Below, piece after piece: positions 38,401-50,640 of a DNA stretch of 64,000 nt. How positions within the stretch are numbered: position 1 is the stretch's first letter; every line of letters starts with the position of its first letter. The notes beneath the pieces were generated by a model. The model was not told the DNA's origin and searched no databases. It saw only the letters and a list, made by a program, of their open reading frames with translations. A program made the translations under genes and the position numbers. The DNA comes from Neodontobutis hainanensis (taxonomy: Eukaryota; Chordata; Actinopteri; Gobiiformes; Odontobutidae), in contig JALDNG010000894.1 in assembly GCA_024349245.1 (NCBI GenBank), positions 1-64,000 of the forward strand. Reading direction: 5' to 3'.

Positions 38401-38754
38401 GTGTTGTATCTCGTCAATCTCAAGTTGTGATAGCAGTTGCCGCTTGTGGATGTTGGAACACTGAGCTACTAGGTGCTTCGATGTAAGCGTGGACTGTGGG
38501 TTTCAAAGTAACCATTCATCCCACATCCTCTTCATGTAACCCCTCTGACTAGGGTTACTGGAGTAGTAGCATTCCAACAGAGCCTTGTTATCGCATCTCG
38601 TCCATCTCCGTGCTGTTCCTGTTCCTGTTCTTGTTCCTGTTCCAGTAGCCCATTTGTCATCAAGTTGCTCTGGTTCCCCAACACCTGACGCAGACCTTGT
38701 TTGGCCGGTCGCCGTCTGATCCGGCTTCTCATAGCATTTATTGTCTCTCATCAT
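35482..38754 (-). pseudogene. Dong-type LINE polyprotein, frameshifted
   Basis: A candidate first Met lies at 38754. The N-terminal part includes KRMWDEW near 38510. A basic, helical-looking linker follows (about 38186-37785). The RT has NYRPITCLSTTWK (about 37400), motif A DYKKAYDSMPH (about 37170-37205), QGDALSPLLFCI (about 37000) and the catalytic YMDD at 36893-36904. Next come YKYLGIPQAN (about 36690), a CRLC...H...C zinc-finger-like motif around 36010-36065 and an endonuclease core with QPDIVVVDK (about 35790). The C-terminus ends at a stop at 35482-35484 after RTLKLPGLW. At least six frame changes break it, so it cannot make an intact protein as written. Many are one-base indels, so sequencing error is possible for some. 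Confidence 0.85.
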
Positions 38755-38801
38755 TTTTATGAGGTAGGCAGTAGCGTGAAGGGTCTTGCCTAAGGACCCC
38801 C

Positions 38802-38882
38802 ACTGGATAGCACCCCGAGGGGGATTCGAACCCGGGTCCCCCGTGTGAAAAGCCCTGTCCTTACCAGCTGAGCTATCCAGCC
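38802..38882 (-). promoter_or_regulatory. tRNA-Lys-like head with pol III A and B boxes
   Basis: On the minus strand this reads like a tRNA. An A box (TAGCTCAGCTGG, forward 38864-38875) and a perfect B box (GGTTCGAATCC, forward 38822-38832) are present. An acceptor-like stem forms between CTGGATAGC at the outside and its exact complement at the other end (forward 38872-38880 and 38803-38811). The anticodon arm carries GCTTTTCA, closest to tRNA-Lys(UUU). The spacing is too irregular and the arms too mismatched for a functional tRNA. It more likely serves, or served, as an internal RNA polymerase III promoter at the 5' end of the LINE. Confidence 0.65.
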
Positions 38883-39026
38883 AAACAAACACAGACAAGC
38901 ACCTCTCTGTCCTATAGCCATTGTAAATGTGCCTGATTGTATTATACTTTATCTAAATAATGACATTAATAATCTTTTAAACCTTTTTAGATATTTGCAA
39001 AAGACAAAAGCTTTGATATTTTGATG

Positions 39027-39029
<3 letters not shown>

Positions 39030-39113
<84 letters not shown>

Positions 39114-39175
39114 ATATATATTTATATATATATTTATATTTATATATATTTATATTTATATATACAGTATATTAT
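39030..39175. repeat. (TA)n microsatellite
   Basis: About 80 bp of uninterrupted TA dinucleotides followed by TTTATA-interrupted TA repeats. It lies about 145 bp beyond the 5' end of the Dong-type LINE. Confidence 0.97.
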
Positions 39176-42100
39176 ATATATCATCTTGCTGTGGATCAAC
39201 TTTGTGAGTCTGAAATAAAGATTGACTTGAATTTATAGCTACCTTTATAGACATTGTGATACTTTTTGCCGGCCACCACCGAGTTAGTATCACTCTGTAA
39301 AATTAGTGGAACCTGTAACACAGTTTGAGAACCTCTAGTCTATAACACAACATGCAATTCAGAACCATATAAACAAAAGTATACTGCAAGACATCTTTGC
39401 AAACAGAAACCCCTGAACATATTAAATATTAATACAAAATAGCTAATAAAAGGAAACTGGGCAGAAGTTGTAAAAGGTTAATATGTTGAGCACATTATGT
39501 TGTCATGCATTATGTATTGTTACTTACATTAGTACATTAAAATTATTTTTTTATAGAGATACTAAATGTGTCACTCTAAACTAATCTGTCTAATTGGGAA
39601 AGCTAAATGTCACGTAATCTTTAGATTTATGTAAACGTCCTGACTTACACATTATGAAGGTGGTTCAAGGCACACACACACAGCAAATTGATGTTGTATG
39701 ATTTTGTTTGTGTCACAAAACACTCTTCTTTTATCACAGAAAAATGTTGCAGACATAAACAGTTGCTCCCTGAGAAAGTCCCTTTTTATTACAGGTAAAC
39801 ATCATAAAAAAGTTCTGCAATTTCAACGCCTGAGAGAACTTTGTACACACACAAATGCGATGACATCCTGGGCTTGTCGATAATTTACTGTAGGAGCACT
39901 GCACACAGGGAACTGGCTCGGAGCTGTGTGGGCAGCTGGAGGGCCTTACGAGGTGCCTCCATCCCTCTATTCACTGTCTTCTATAGGAACCAGATGCTCT
40001 TGTGTAGGATTGGTGCATTTTGCTCATGAAGGCTCTCTAAAATCTAAAAAAATGAATGCTAAATGCTCTTACTGCGATGCATCTTCAAGCTTGCTATGTT
40101 GAAGTTGGCACAGGAAGAACATCTTTATTTGTTTCTTTAGCATTACAATGAGGATATGCATGCTTTAAGTGTATGCCCCTGTACACATTTGCATCCAAAA
40201 AGTGAACTGCATAAACTCAAAGCACATTTCCAATGTAATGTCTGGGTAACACCATATAAAAATCTCAATCTAAAATGAATTACTACCAAGTCAACAGTGA
40301 TTTTGTTTGACATAACTTTACAAATACTGGTTAACATACTGACCAAAGCTATAGAATGTATGCTATTGATGTAAATATTGCTCAGACGCCAAGTAAATTA
40401 GGCTTGTATATTTTCTACTGTCTCCCAATTAATGAAAAGGCTCTGTCCATCTGATATTACCTAATTTGTAGACTTTTCCCCAGTTTCAGTTTGGTAGAAA
40501 TCCTGTTGGATGAGTTATTGCTGTTATTCTAAAATGGGGTGGGCTTCATTTGACTGCCACTGGTGCTGCCCTCTGGAAATCCAGCTCTACAGAGACCAGA
40601 CTGTTTTATGTATACGATAGAAACAGAATTAGGAATGCTGGCCAGACAACCTCAACCAACAAAATGGTGATATTGTCGGACCTTTACTCATCTGAAAAAG
40701 TTGAGTAACTGTGGGTATCAATGTTGAGAAGCACTGACTACTGTGGCCATCAAATTTATGTGTTTTCTATTTCTGTAATTTGCCATTTCCTACAGTTTAC
40801 TGATGTTTTACTTTTTAGAGCATTCAAGTTTGCTATTTTCCATTGCTATATGCAATTTTTGTTGACTTTTTTATACTTTTATTGCAAGTCAAGGTACATT
40901 ACTCATGAAACACTGACCTGTTAATAAAGAGTTTTAGAAAAAGTTATTTTTTGTGAAAAACCAAGGAACATATTTGCACAAAACCGTAAATTTGTTGTTA
41001 TATTATGCAATCACCTCATTTCCTGAGTCTTTTTTTTTATATAATGCCACCAATTGCCCAAAAAATAGGAAACTTAAATTTGCATTCATCTATAACAATG
41101 TCTGAAAATTGTACATTAAATGTGAACAATAGGGTTGTATAAGAGCATGTTGAATAACAGCTTTGACGCAGACACTTCAGAGGTGCCAATGAAAGCAGGT
41201 GCATTAAAATTATTGTCAGTCGTCACAATGGTAAAGCCCAGGAGATCAATTATGGCAAGTCAGCAACATTACTGAAGAGGCGTTCTACCTCTGGTTGTCC
41301 CGCTGATAATACCAAGCCTCTATCAGGTAATTGGTGGTGTACCACAGCAGCACTGCAGCCGGACTGGCAGACCTACATTTATAAGCGCGATGGACAATGT
41401 GCGTACCTTTGTCGACCAATTAGATGGGAGCATGATACTTTGAAGTCCTTGATTGGCAGAGATCCTCGCTCAGTGCTCATCATCCGGACGGGAAGTGGAT
41501 CAGAATAATCTTGCTCACATTCCAACGGACACGGCAGCCCCTAATTTCCCCCGGGTGATATTTCTGTTGCTGTAAACCTGTTATCATTCAAAGGATAAAA
41601 TGAAACCAGAACACGTTGTGAAAATTGAGAACATATTTCATCTTCCCAGAGAATACAACTGAGAAAATAAAATCTAAGCTTAGTCTGAGAAGCAGCACAA
41701 ATTTAGTTCATTTCAGCAGCGAGACACGTTGATTTACTAATGCCCATATGAGCTTTAAATAACCGCTTTGTACCGACAAAGATGCGCCCATCAAACACGC
41801 TTTCCTACTCTTTGACAGTTATGTAAATTCATTTTCCTCCCTGATATGAGAAATAGGGCTAGTGCCTGCTCCATCTCCTCAGACAGTGATAGAATGAGGC
41901 AGACACGGTTTGTCCTTTGCTTCTGGGGATGTTTACAAGAGCAGCTTGGCCAGTAGTTAGAATGTTCCCCCGATGGACCTGTCCTTATTGACCGGGACAG
42001 AGGCAGCATTAGGTACCATAAGTCCCTTGGAACATCTGATTTATTTTAATTAAAGTCTATACTCATCGATCTGTCCAGTTTGCTTGGACAGTCCATAGAC

Positions 42101-42449
42101 ACAAAAGAAATATGTGCTTTGAGATTTAAAGCTTTTTATGAGTTTACATTTGTGGGGGATATTGGGAAATGGTACAATTTACTAACTATAAACTGTAATA
42201 TGATAAACAAGTCTTGTGGTCATATTTTAACAGTGCTGCTCAAATCAATGTAGTCACTATTTCCGTTAGCCGTGACTACAGAAGTATAGTGGTACTATTG
42301 TAGTCACAGATAAAGGAAATAGTAGTTCTATTATCAGTCAAAAATTGTGGCGACACACTGAAGATCAATTAATAGGTCATTGTTTTTACTGCCATTAATC
42401 CATGACATCATATTTGATGTTTTTCAATTAATAAACAATTAACTGTATT
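39176..42449. other. Non-coding; candidate conserved element at 41240-41560
   Basis: No gene recognised. The subregion 41240-41560 is less AT-rich and contains homeodomain-type ACCAATTAG and CTAATT words. It reads like a conserved non-coding enhancer candidate, but conservation cannot be judged from one sequence. Confidence 0.3.
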
Positions 42450-42458
42450 AATATCATA

Positions 42459-43555
42459 ACAGATTTTGTGTTCGGGGATTGGGTCGTCGAGGCCTCCGCC
42501 TTCGACTGCCACCCAATCCACATTGCACCGGCCCCTTACGGTTCCTCCCGCAGGTGGTGGGCCCACGGGAGGTCGGTCCCACGTCGCTCCTTCGAGCTGA
42601 GCCCGGCCGGGCCCCGTGGGGAAAGACCCGGCCACCAGGCGCTCGCATATGAGCCCCAACCCCGGGCCTGGCTCCAGGGTGAGGCCCCGGTTGCGCCATA
42701 CCGGGCGACGTCATGGTCCTCGATATTATTCTTACCATAAGGGGGTTTTAACCGCTTTTTGTCTGGCCCGTCACCTAGAACTTGTTTGCCTTGGGAGACA
42801 CTACCAGAGGCATATAGCACCCGACAACATACCTCCTAGGATCATTCGGGCACTCAAACACCTCCACCACGATAAGGTTGCGGTTCTCAGTCGGAAAAGG
42901 GTGGCTTGTCCCCTCCAGGTTGGTGGAGAGATCCTGCCTCAAGTGGAGGAGTTCAAGTATCTTGGGGTCTTGTTCACGAGAGTGGGAAGGAGGGAACGTG
43001 AGATTGACGGATCGGTGCAGCTTCTGCAGTAATGCGGTTGATGTACCGGTCTGTCGCGGGTGAAGAAGGAGCTGAGCTGTAAGGCAAAGCTCTCAATTTA
43101 CCGGTCAATCTACATTCCTAATCTCACCTATGGTCATGAGCTTTGGGTCATGACCGAAAGAACGAGATCCCGGCCAAAATGAGCTTTCTCCGCAGGGTGG
43201 CGGGGCGCTCCCTTAGAGATGAGGTGAGGAGCTCGGTCACTCGGGAGGATCTCAAAGTAGAGCCGCTGCTCCTCCACATCGAGAGGTGCCAGTTGAGGTG
43301 GCTCGGGCATCTATTTCGGATGCCTCCTGGATGCCTCCTTAGGGAGGTGTTTCGGCATGTCCCACCGAGGAGACCCGGGAAGACCTAGGACACACTGGAG
43401 GGACTATGTCTCTCGGCTGGTTTGGGAACGCCTCGGTATCCCCCCGGAAGAGCTGGAGGAAGTGTCTGGGGAGTGGGAAGTCTGGGTGTCTCTGCTTAGA
43501 CTGCTGCCCCGCGACCTAGCCCCGGATAAGCGGTAGAAGATGGATGGATGGATGG
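42459..43555. mobile_element. Rex3-like LINE with 5' inversion
   Basis: The left part (42459-42888) is the GC-rich 5' untranslated region of a Rex3/RTE-type LINE in reverse orientation. Its 5' terminus (GAACCGCAACCTTATCG when read on the minus strand) meets the 3' coding part in forward orientation at about 42889. The right end is the typical GATGGATGGATG tail. One 9-bp direct repeat, AATATCATA, flanks the whole structure (42450-42458 and 43556-43564). A single target duplication around both halves indicates one insertion with inversion and internal deletion (twin priming), not two elements. The endonuclease and most of the RT are missing. Confidence 0.85.
42890..43530 (+). pseudogene. Rex3-like ORF, 3' end only
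   Basis: Forward-strand fragments encode the C-terminal part of a Rex3-type polyprotein. FKYLGVLFTRVGRRERE comes just after the palm domain, then KKELSCKAKLSIYRS, a TYGHELWVMTERTRS segment, and SFLRRVAGRSLRDEVRSS. HIERCQLRWLGHLFRMPPG and WERLGIPPEELEEVS-like segments follow. Stops and frame changes occur (for example soon after 43029). The catalytic YADD region is not present. Confidence 0.8.
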
Positions 43556-43564
43556 AATATCATA

Positions 43565-46500
43565 CTACTCATGATTATAATAATACTTATAAGGCAAGTC
43601 ATGGTAATGCATACATATTAAGTGACTAAATAAGAACATAGAAATAAAACACATAACATCCAAATGATGACACTACAATAGTAATTAAGCTGGGTCACAA
43701 TTAAACACATGGAGTAACTTATAAAATGTGCTTTATAAATACTTTTTTGTGAATGTTGTGTAGATGTGTTTAGGTGGAGGAGTATATCTTCAATATTAAT
43801 CTTATTCTTATCTTATTAAGTCTTATTCTTAGTTTGTAAACCAGCTGTCAGTCAAACCAATAATTTGTCTTAATCCAGTTTCATGTTCTATGAATGTTCA
43901 TTGGGGTATCTAACAATAGCACCCCCATATGGCTGTTGACTACCAAAAAACCTAATAATCAGTTGTTTAAAATAATTGCTTAACAGCAGAAATGTGAGGC
44001 TGTAAATAAAACTATGAGACTTTAATTAAAACAGTAAAAATATTACATGTTTTCTTGGACGGGTGTCAATGGGACCTACATTTCTGGAGCCAGCTATTTT
44101 TGAGTGTTAATCTTTTACTGTCAGTGGAAAATATAATCATGGCATATCCACTTTTCAATATGAGTTGTAATATCAGGGGGTCATGATAAATAAATATGGT
44201 GTTTCTTCCCAGCAGTGTTTCTGTTTATTCAATTGATCATAGAGCACACACAGTATCTGCTCCACCCAAAAAACATTTCTTAGCCTTGAGTCTAACACAG
44301 CACAAAATGCCTGATATTTTTTACTCAGCGTAAACAGTGGAGAGGTTGACCTTCAGTTTGTGCTGTTGATCCCAACGAACGCATCACAGCCTTGAGTTTA
44401 CAGTCCACAACGGGAAACCACTTAACCAGACTCACAGCACAGTGGCTCCTGAAGGGAAACTTGTCGGTGGTGAAAAGAAAAGCACTGGAGACTCGTGAAG
44501 GTTTGCGCTCCGTCTTTTTAGACAGGTAGCTCTTTGCCAGGCTGGTTTTCCATAACCTGTAAAATAGTGGAACAGTTTTATTCATGGTTGTTTTAGAAAT
44601 GATGACATTCTGATTTAAACCACACTGCGCAAGTATGTATTTTTTATTTTATTTAGTTAATCAGTAAGCATTATAATTATAAAATATTATTATATTTCAT
44701 ATATTAGTATACAGTATACGTCGTATATTTGTGCGACATGAATCTTCATCTGATACAGATCTCATAAGAGATGTCTTTGAATAAACTCTGGTCAACATTA
44801 CACAGCCTTAAGTTAAACGTGCAGTGTGATCTAATAAGCATATTTTTCTAAAACCTAGCAATAGGCCATTGCTCCTACTGCAATTGGTTGCTCCAATTAG
44901 TTGTTGGTCTATCCAGGAGGTTCACATTGAATCAATGGTGACAGGAGAGTGACTACTTCACTGTTATGTACATCTACTTACACAGAGAAAGAACAGAAAC
45001 AGAGAAATGAGAAGTGAAGTGAAAAGCACATAATGCATCCACATGACAGAGATAATTGAAGGATTACATAGGTCTAATGCTGAAGTCATGTGCTTAGATA
45101 AGATTAAAAAAAAAAAAGTTTTTATTGTAAGATTGTAATTTGTACAATTTTACACCATTGCTGTAAAATTAGCTTATGGTAAGTCACTTAATACATTATG
45201 TATATAAATATAAATGTATATAAAATATCTTTTATTGTGTCTAATTGCGATGTTCAACACCAACAGAACAAGGGATTTTGCCTTGACTTATCAATCTTTT
45301 GTTGTGGCCAAAAACGAACGAGTGACAAGGGCTTATGTCCTGTTGTACCTTTTAGTGTTGTTTTTCTTGTGGATTGCTTACATTCTAACCAAGATTTGAG
45401 TCTTTTTATTGTTGATTTAGTATTTCTTGGTGTAGTTCTGGTGGGGTTTTAGATTCAGATATACATGTTAGTTGTACTTTAGTGGTCACACACGTGTTCA
45501 GCTGCTTATATTGTTGCTCTGGGTTGTTAAATTACATGTAATTCTTTTGTAGAAGGCTTTTATATTAGTCTGATTTTGACTTTTTAGGCCTAGGATGGAA
45601 TTTTGCTTCATCCGCATCTTTTTGTTTCTGCACTTTGCAATAAAAATGATGCATGAGTTGCATAAAAAGCATCTTTGTTAAAAAAGAGCCAGTGCCCTTA
45701 TGAGAGCAGGAACAAACAAAGGCACAGTACACAAAGGTGGATTTGTAGATTTGATTTGGTCCACACAAAATTTACAGCTACAATATTTAAAAGAACATAA
45801 AGATGGACAATGGGCATAAAAACAAAGTAGCTGCTTTACCAGGACGTTAGAAAATATAACAACACAACAATGTTAATGATAAAACACATGGGGGGAACTC
45901 CCTTCATCCATATTATACATGTTTAGCTCATTATGTAAGTTTGTTTAGAGTGAATTCAACTCCAATAGCTCCTTGTCACAGATAATTTTTTTGCATATGA
46001 CAAGGGGATACATTTACAGCAACAGCTTCATTATTATTCTCAACAGAGTCATGAATGAGACAAAGTATGCATCATTTGTAGTTCCCTCTGTCTCCGGAGA
46101 CAAATGTTTCCAAGCTTCTCGGGAAAGTAATTTGAGTTCAGAGGAAAAGCCTTTCATCACTTCTTACTCAAAGTGGAACAAATACTGAGTAAACACTGCA
46201 GTGTTTGCAGATGAAAACAGGAGTGTGGTCTGGAGCTGCTTTTATAAGATATATTAAGGTTCATTAACTTTAGGAACTTTTTAACTGATGCTGGTTCAGA
46301 AAGGAATACAACAACAAAGTTACAATCTCTAATTTTGCCGCATAACACTTTTATTTATTTCCATCCTTTGCTAAACTTTTATGCACACCCTTTAATTAAA
46401 GAATGTTCACCCATTTAATATTTTAACTTTTATGGTTTGTCACACTTATAGATTCTTTAATGTGCATGTTTGTTAGTAATTTCTGTGACGGTGCAGCTGG

Positions 46501-48321
46501 AAAACTGAATTAACTAAACCACAGACTCTATTACATAGAAATCTATTCCAGTGTAAGCTAGCAGGCGTTCTGTAAAGATGTTTGTGGGGTGTTACGTACT
46601 GTATGTGTTAAGTGCTTAGGGAAACTTAACTCATCTTGGCTAGTTTACATACAATTTGTTTCCAACAAATAAAATAACATACTGTGTATGGAAAGCTATG
46701 TGAACCTTTATGTAAGTATTATTGTATGTATGTATTCATAACTGCACATAAAACATGGAATTAGAGGACTCGACCATCATAAAAACTCACTATGACCAAT
46801 TAAAGCAGGAGAAGTCACAAGAAGTTAACAGATTTAGAAGTGATTAACATAATTAGACAATAGTGGCCTGGTCAGCCATCCAAACCCAACGTGTTGATTC
46901 AAGCAGGCAGAACAAACTGACACTGATTAGAACTGGATAGACAAACAACCAATCAGAGTTCAGGTAGCAGTACTAAACACACACACAATAAACTGCCTCT
47001 GGACCTACACAATAAATAAATGAATAAAGCCTGCCAAATTTGACATAAATGGTTATGATTGGTCAGGTAGGATTTATTATTGTGGAAGTAGGTTTAACCA
47101 GGAAGGATCCTGGATCCACTTCACTTCGCTAGGAAAGTGAATATGTTCAAGTAATAGAATAAGAGCAGAAGTCTGTTTATGGGATGTACGTTAATCATTT
47201 TACTTGGCACATATTTAAAATAGCCCTGCATAACCTTTAGCTAGTAGCATCACGTAACTTTAAAGTCCCAAAATATATATTCTCTCATTGATTTAATGGT
47301 TCTTAGACACTTGATTGAGTAGAATCATACCTATTTTGCTGACACAGTACGCTCAGATGGAGAGAAATCTCTGATATAAATAACATTTAGCCACATGAAA
47401 ACAGAGGGAGCAGAAATAGGCCGATACACTGGACCCTAGCAGAGTTGTATTTGTACAAAATGAACTAGAATCACCCTTTCCGTTTTAAGTTTTCTTTAAA
47501 TTTCCTCTCAAAAACAAACAACAGTCTGTAGAGGGATCTGAAACATCTACTTAGGAGAAGTATAAGGAGCATTTAAACACAGACGATGTTGTGACCTGTG
47601 AATTTCTGTTAGTCCATGTGGATTCAGATATTGAATTGCAATGTTTGTTTTAAATAGAAATAGAGGGACACTTAGCACCTGGCTCCATAAAGGTATAGTC
47701 ATTAGTATTGGTCAAAAACAATGTCAGCAAACAGCGGGCACAGGTAATTGCAGCTATAGGGCTCTAAAGGTTGGATTAAGAAACAACTGCAAAGAGCGAA
47801 AGTGATTCACCAATGCAAAGGCCAGAATTTCAAAACACGTTAAAATGGCTTTTACATTTTAAGGTAGTGATTTTTTTATTTGATTTGTTACATTTTTAAT
47901 ATTATAATTGTTGCATATCAAATCTTTGCTTGTCTATTAAATCCCTGAAATAGATAACAAAAAAAAGTGTTGTCATGTTTAAACCATGTTCGATACCTTG
48001 TGGGTTTAAGCTTCTCGCTCAAAAAAAAAAAAAAAAAAAAAACAAGAAAAATGAGCAGTAAGTGATTTATAATGAAACCTGATCATAAATGGATTGTTCC
48101 TGTATTGTTTTTTTTGTGGTTAGTGATTTTTTTACATTTACCTGAAGGCAATGCATAAAAAAGCCCGAGGGTTTGTTTGTTGTCTTGCTGCAGCTCGGTT
48201 TCTTTAGCTTCAGGGAAGACATAGAGCTCTTCTTTTCTATAAAAACTATATGGATCTGTAGGAATTTACTGTTGGCACATGCTTTCAGAAAAAAAACATA
48301 AGGGAAATAAAATGAAAAAAA
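43565..48321. other. Non-coding; one exon-like frame at 44325-44560
   Basis: Mostly AT-rich and unassigned. On the minus strand, 44560 down to about 44350 is an open frame preceded by an acceptor-like CTATTTTACAG. It is richer in GC than its surroundings and reads WKTSLAKSYLSKK ... FPFRSHCAVSLVKWFPVVD. I do not recognise the protein and see no good splice donor, so it is noted without being called a gene. A poly-A tract lies at about 48019-48040. Confidence 0.3.
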
Positions 48322-50116
48322 ATCTTACATTGATATTTATGATATTCAACTACTAATATACTTATATAAATATTTAGAGACTTGGTTTTGTAGTCAATAG
48401 ACTTAGTCAAGTGTCAAAAGAATGAAACAACCACATTTGCACACTTAATATTTCTCTAATATACGGCAATAATGTTAACAACGCATAGCACAGTTTGCAT
48501 GATAGTACAAAAGTAATATTGTTTTTGCATGGTCAGATGAAAATGTTACGTGAAGTGCTGCAGGGAGACACTTGGTTGGGTTAGTGTTTAGAAGATAAAA
48601 ACAGGTGCTCTTTGTAAAACAGGGTGATGTTTTAATCTTAGTAACACTTTATAGTAGGGTCACATTTTATCTCGAGTTCTTGCATTAATTCATGCATGAC
48701 TCATGCAGTAGTACATGCATTTAAATCAAATGAATCCCCAGGAATTATCATGGGTTCATCGTATTTTCATCCTAACCCTAAACCTTACCCAAAACCCCCT
48801 AACCTTAACACTATTCATGAATTTATAATAAACTGTGTACCATTACTCCATTGCCATTATTTAATCATGGTCATACAAAGTTAAAACACCAAAAAGCAAT
48901 AAGCAAAGTAATATTTTAATTGTATTGTTTGTTAAGACTTTTTTTTTTAGCTTTTTCTTTTAAATTAAATTGGAGCAAAATAATAGGATGTAAATCCAAC
49001 ACTTTTTCACCAGAGTTCACATCCACTTTCATGTCAGTTCATCCATTAAACCAGAATTTTTTTTTTTTTTTGGTAGTGCTGATTTTATAGGAAGTAAAAG
49101 CCATTGGTTACATTAAGAGTGTCCTTGTTATCTCTAGTGAACCATTTTGAAGATAAAAGTATTGCACCCAAAACCAGTTATAAGCACATGTCTTGAATGG
49201 AGATTTACTTAAATGTAGTTTCCAGTTAACTGTATTTAATATTGGTCACCATGTTCAAGCTGGAAAAATGTGTGTATAATCTAAAACATAAAAATTACGT
49301 TGCATTTTAATGAATAATTGTTTTGAATGTAGACTTTATTTGGGGCACTAAAATGCTTCCTACTGCTGTATTCTTCAGCCCAGTCTGTGTGCATGTGAAA
49401 AGAAATCTACCACAGGCAATATAATAACAATATACAGGTACCACATACAGTGCTAATTGAAAAATCTCAGAATATGACTTCAGTAGTTGCACTTAAATCC
49501 TTCCCTGACTTTCTCCTGGCAGGATGCTTCACTTAAAAGTTTAAAAAACCCTAACCTACAGGAAACTTTGGCAGCAGCAGCATGTTTGTGTGAGGGATCA
49601 CTGTGAGTTTGCCGGACTGACTGGCTCCCCAGAGAAATGCTTTTTCTCTGTATTTGCTGGCAGAGGAAAGCTGAGTCGGCATCCAACAAGAAACTCCAAA
49701 TCCAGTCAGAAAAACCACAGGCTCTCGAAGTAAAAGGCTGTCCGTGGGGAGGTACTGGCAGCGCTTCCTGAGACTTGTCTCAGCCACGGTTCGGCAGCGT
49801 GTTTGTCTTTCATATCGCTCTTGTTTGGAGGCAGAAAATGAGTAAGCAGCTTGCGTCTTTTGGGTGACTTCCTGGATGGTTTTGATGTATCAGGCAGGAC
49901 GAGAGGGGTTGTTGTTGGAGCAGACACTTATCAAAAGATGAGAACATAATCTAGCTCTCTTCACTGTCTTATTTCTGTGTTGTGTGGCCCATGCTCACTA
50001 AAGCCATATGTTTGAGGGTGGATCCTGTTTGAGTAAATTCAACTCTAACACCTGAAATTGAACCAGTAAGTGGACCAACAAAAGGTGATTATTTTTGTGT
50101 TCATGTCATTGAAGAG
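48322..50116. repeat. Duplicated block B, copy 1
   Basis: About 1.8 kb that recurs almost unchanged at 50641-52433. It contains a terminus of a TAACACTTTA-type MITE (about 48640), a short telomere-like CCTAACCCTAAACC segment (48769-48785) and a T-run near 49058. Differences from copy 2 are mostly one-base length changes in short homopolymers (for example GTGGGGAGG versus GTGGGAGG, and GAGAGGGGTT versus GAGAGGGGGTT). The two copies are therefore very recent or artefactual. No gene was recognised. Confidence 0.9.
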
Positions 50117-50243
50117 GCCTCAGTCTTGTTGTCTGTTAAAAATCACATTTCTTTCTCTTGTGTGCTGTGTGACCCAAAGACACTGGTGACCTGAACCCTG
50201 AAAACCTCACAGACTCAAAGCCTTTGATGGGTCTGTTTTATTC

Positions 50244-50294
<51 letters not shown>

Positions 50295-50640
50295 GTCATA
50301 ATGATGATGACTCAACATGTCCTCCTTTAGGGATCAAACAGAACAGTCCCTTACCTGTTTTTTCATAAGCCCAATGAGCTCTTAAACAATTCAATGAGGT
50401 GAAAATGGTAATTTTTTTTTAAAGATATGATGATTCTTAAAATCCATTGTGAAGGAGTCTGACAATAAGTGACCATTTTGAAAATCTAAGGTGTCCTGTT
50501 GATTGGTTTACAAATGTCTCTTTTTATACTTGTGACTGATCTTCAGACTATTTTAAAGTCTTGAACTAATTTTTACTGAATAAAAGACCAACCAAGATCA
50601 CAAATATCTTATTTGTCTGTTCCTGGATTGAATGAAAACA
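50117..50640. other. Unique spacer between B copies, with (ATCA)n
   Basis: A 524-bp stretch present once. It includes a tetranucleotide (CAAT)n microsatellite at about 50243-50295. No gene was seen. Confidence 0.7.

Larger units (their letters stand above)
35417..38885 (-). mobile_element. R4/Dong-clade LINE (Rex6-like), nearly full length
   Basis: Reading leftwards from 38885 the element has a tRNA-like head, a long broken reading frame with an N-terminal domain, reverse transcriptase, a cysteine-histidine motif and a C-terminal restriction-like endonuclease. A short untranslated tail follows, ending in (TA)n at 35417-35430. The single endonuclease placed after the RT is what separates the R2/R4/Dong group from APE-type LINEs. 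The TA-repeat tail fits elements of this group that insert into simple repeats. No target duplication was resolved. It lies antisense in the TAFA intron. The 5' boundary is approximate, set by the tRNA-like head. Confidence 0.8.

Noticed and set aside
38802..38882. Functional tRNA-Lys gene
   Set aside because: The arms are mismatched and irregularly spaced, there is no clean 3' terminator, and it sits at the head of a LINE; treated as a tRNA-derived promoter-like head.
39021..39218. Frame of alternating Tyr/Ile
   Set aside because: Pure product of the (TA)n microsatellite.
42459..43555. Two independent head-to-head LINE insertions
   Set aside because: A single 9-bp duplication surrounds both halves and none lies at the internal junction, which favours one insertion event.
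48769..48810. Interstitial telomere (CCCTAA)n
   Set aside because: Only two or three degenerate copies; too short and irregular to be a telomeric array.
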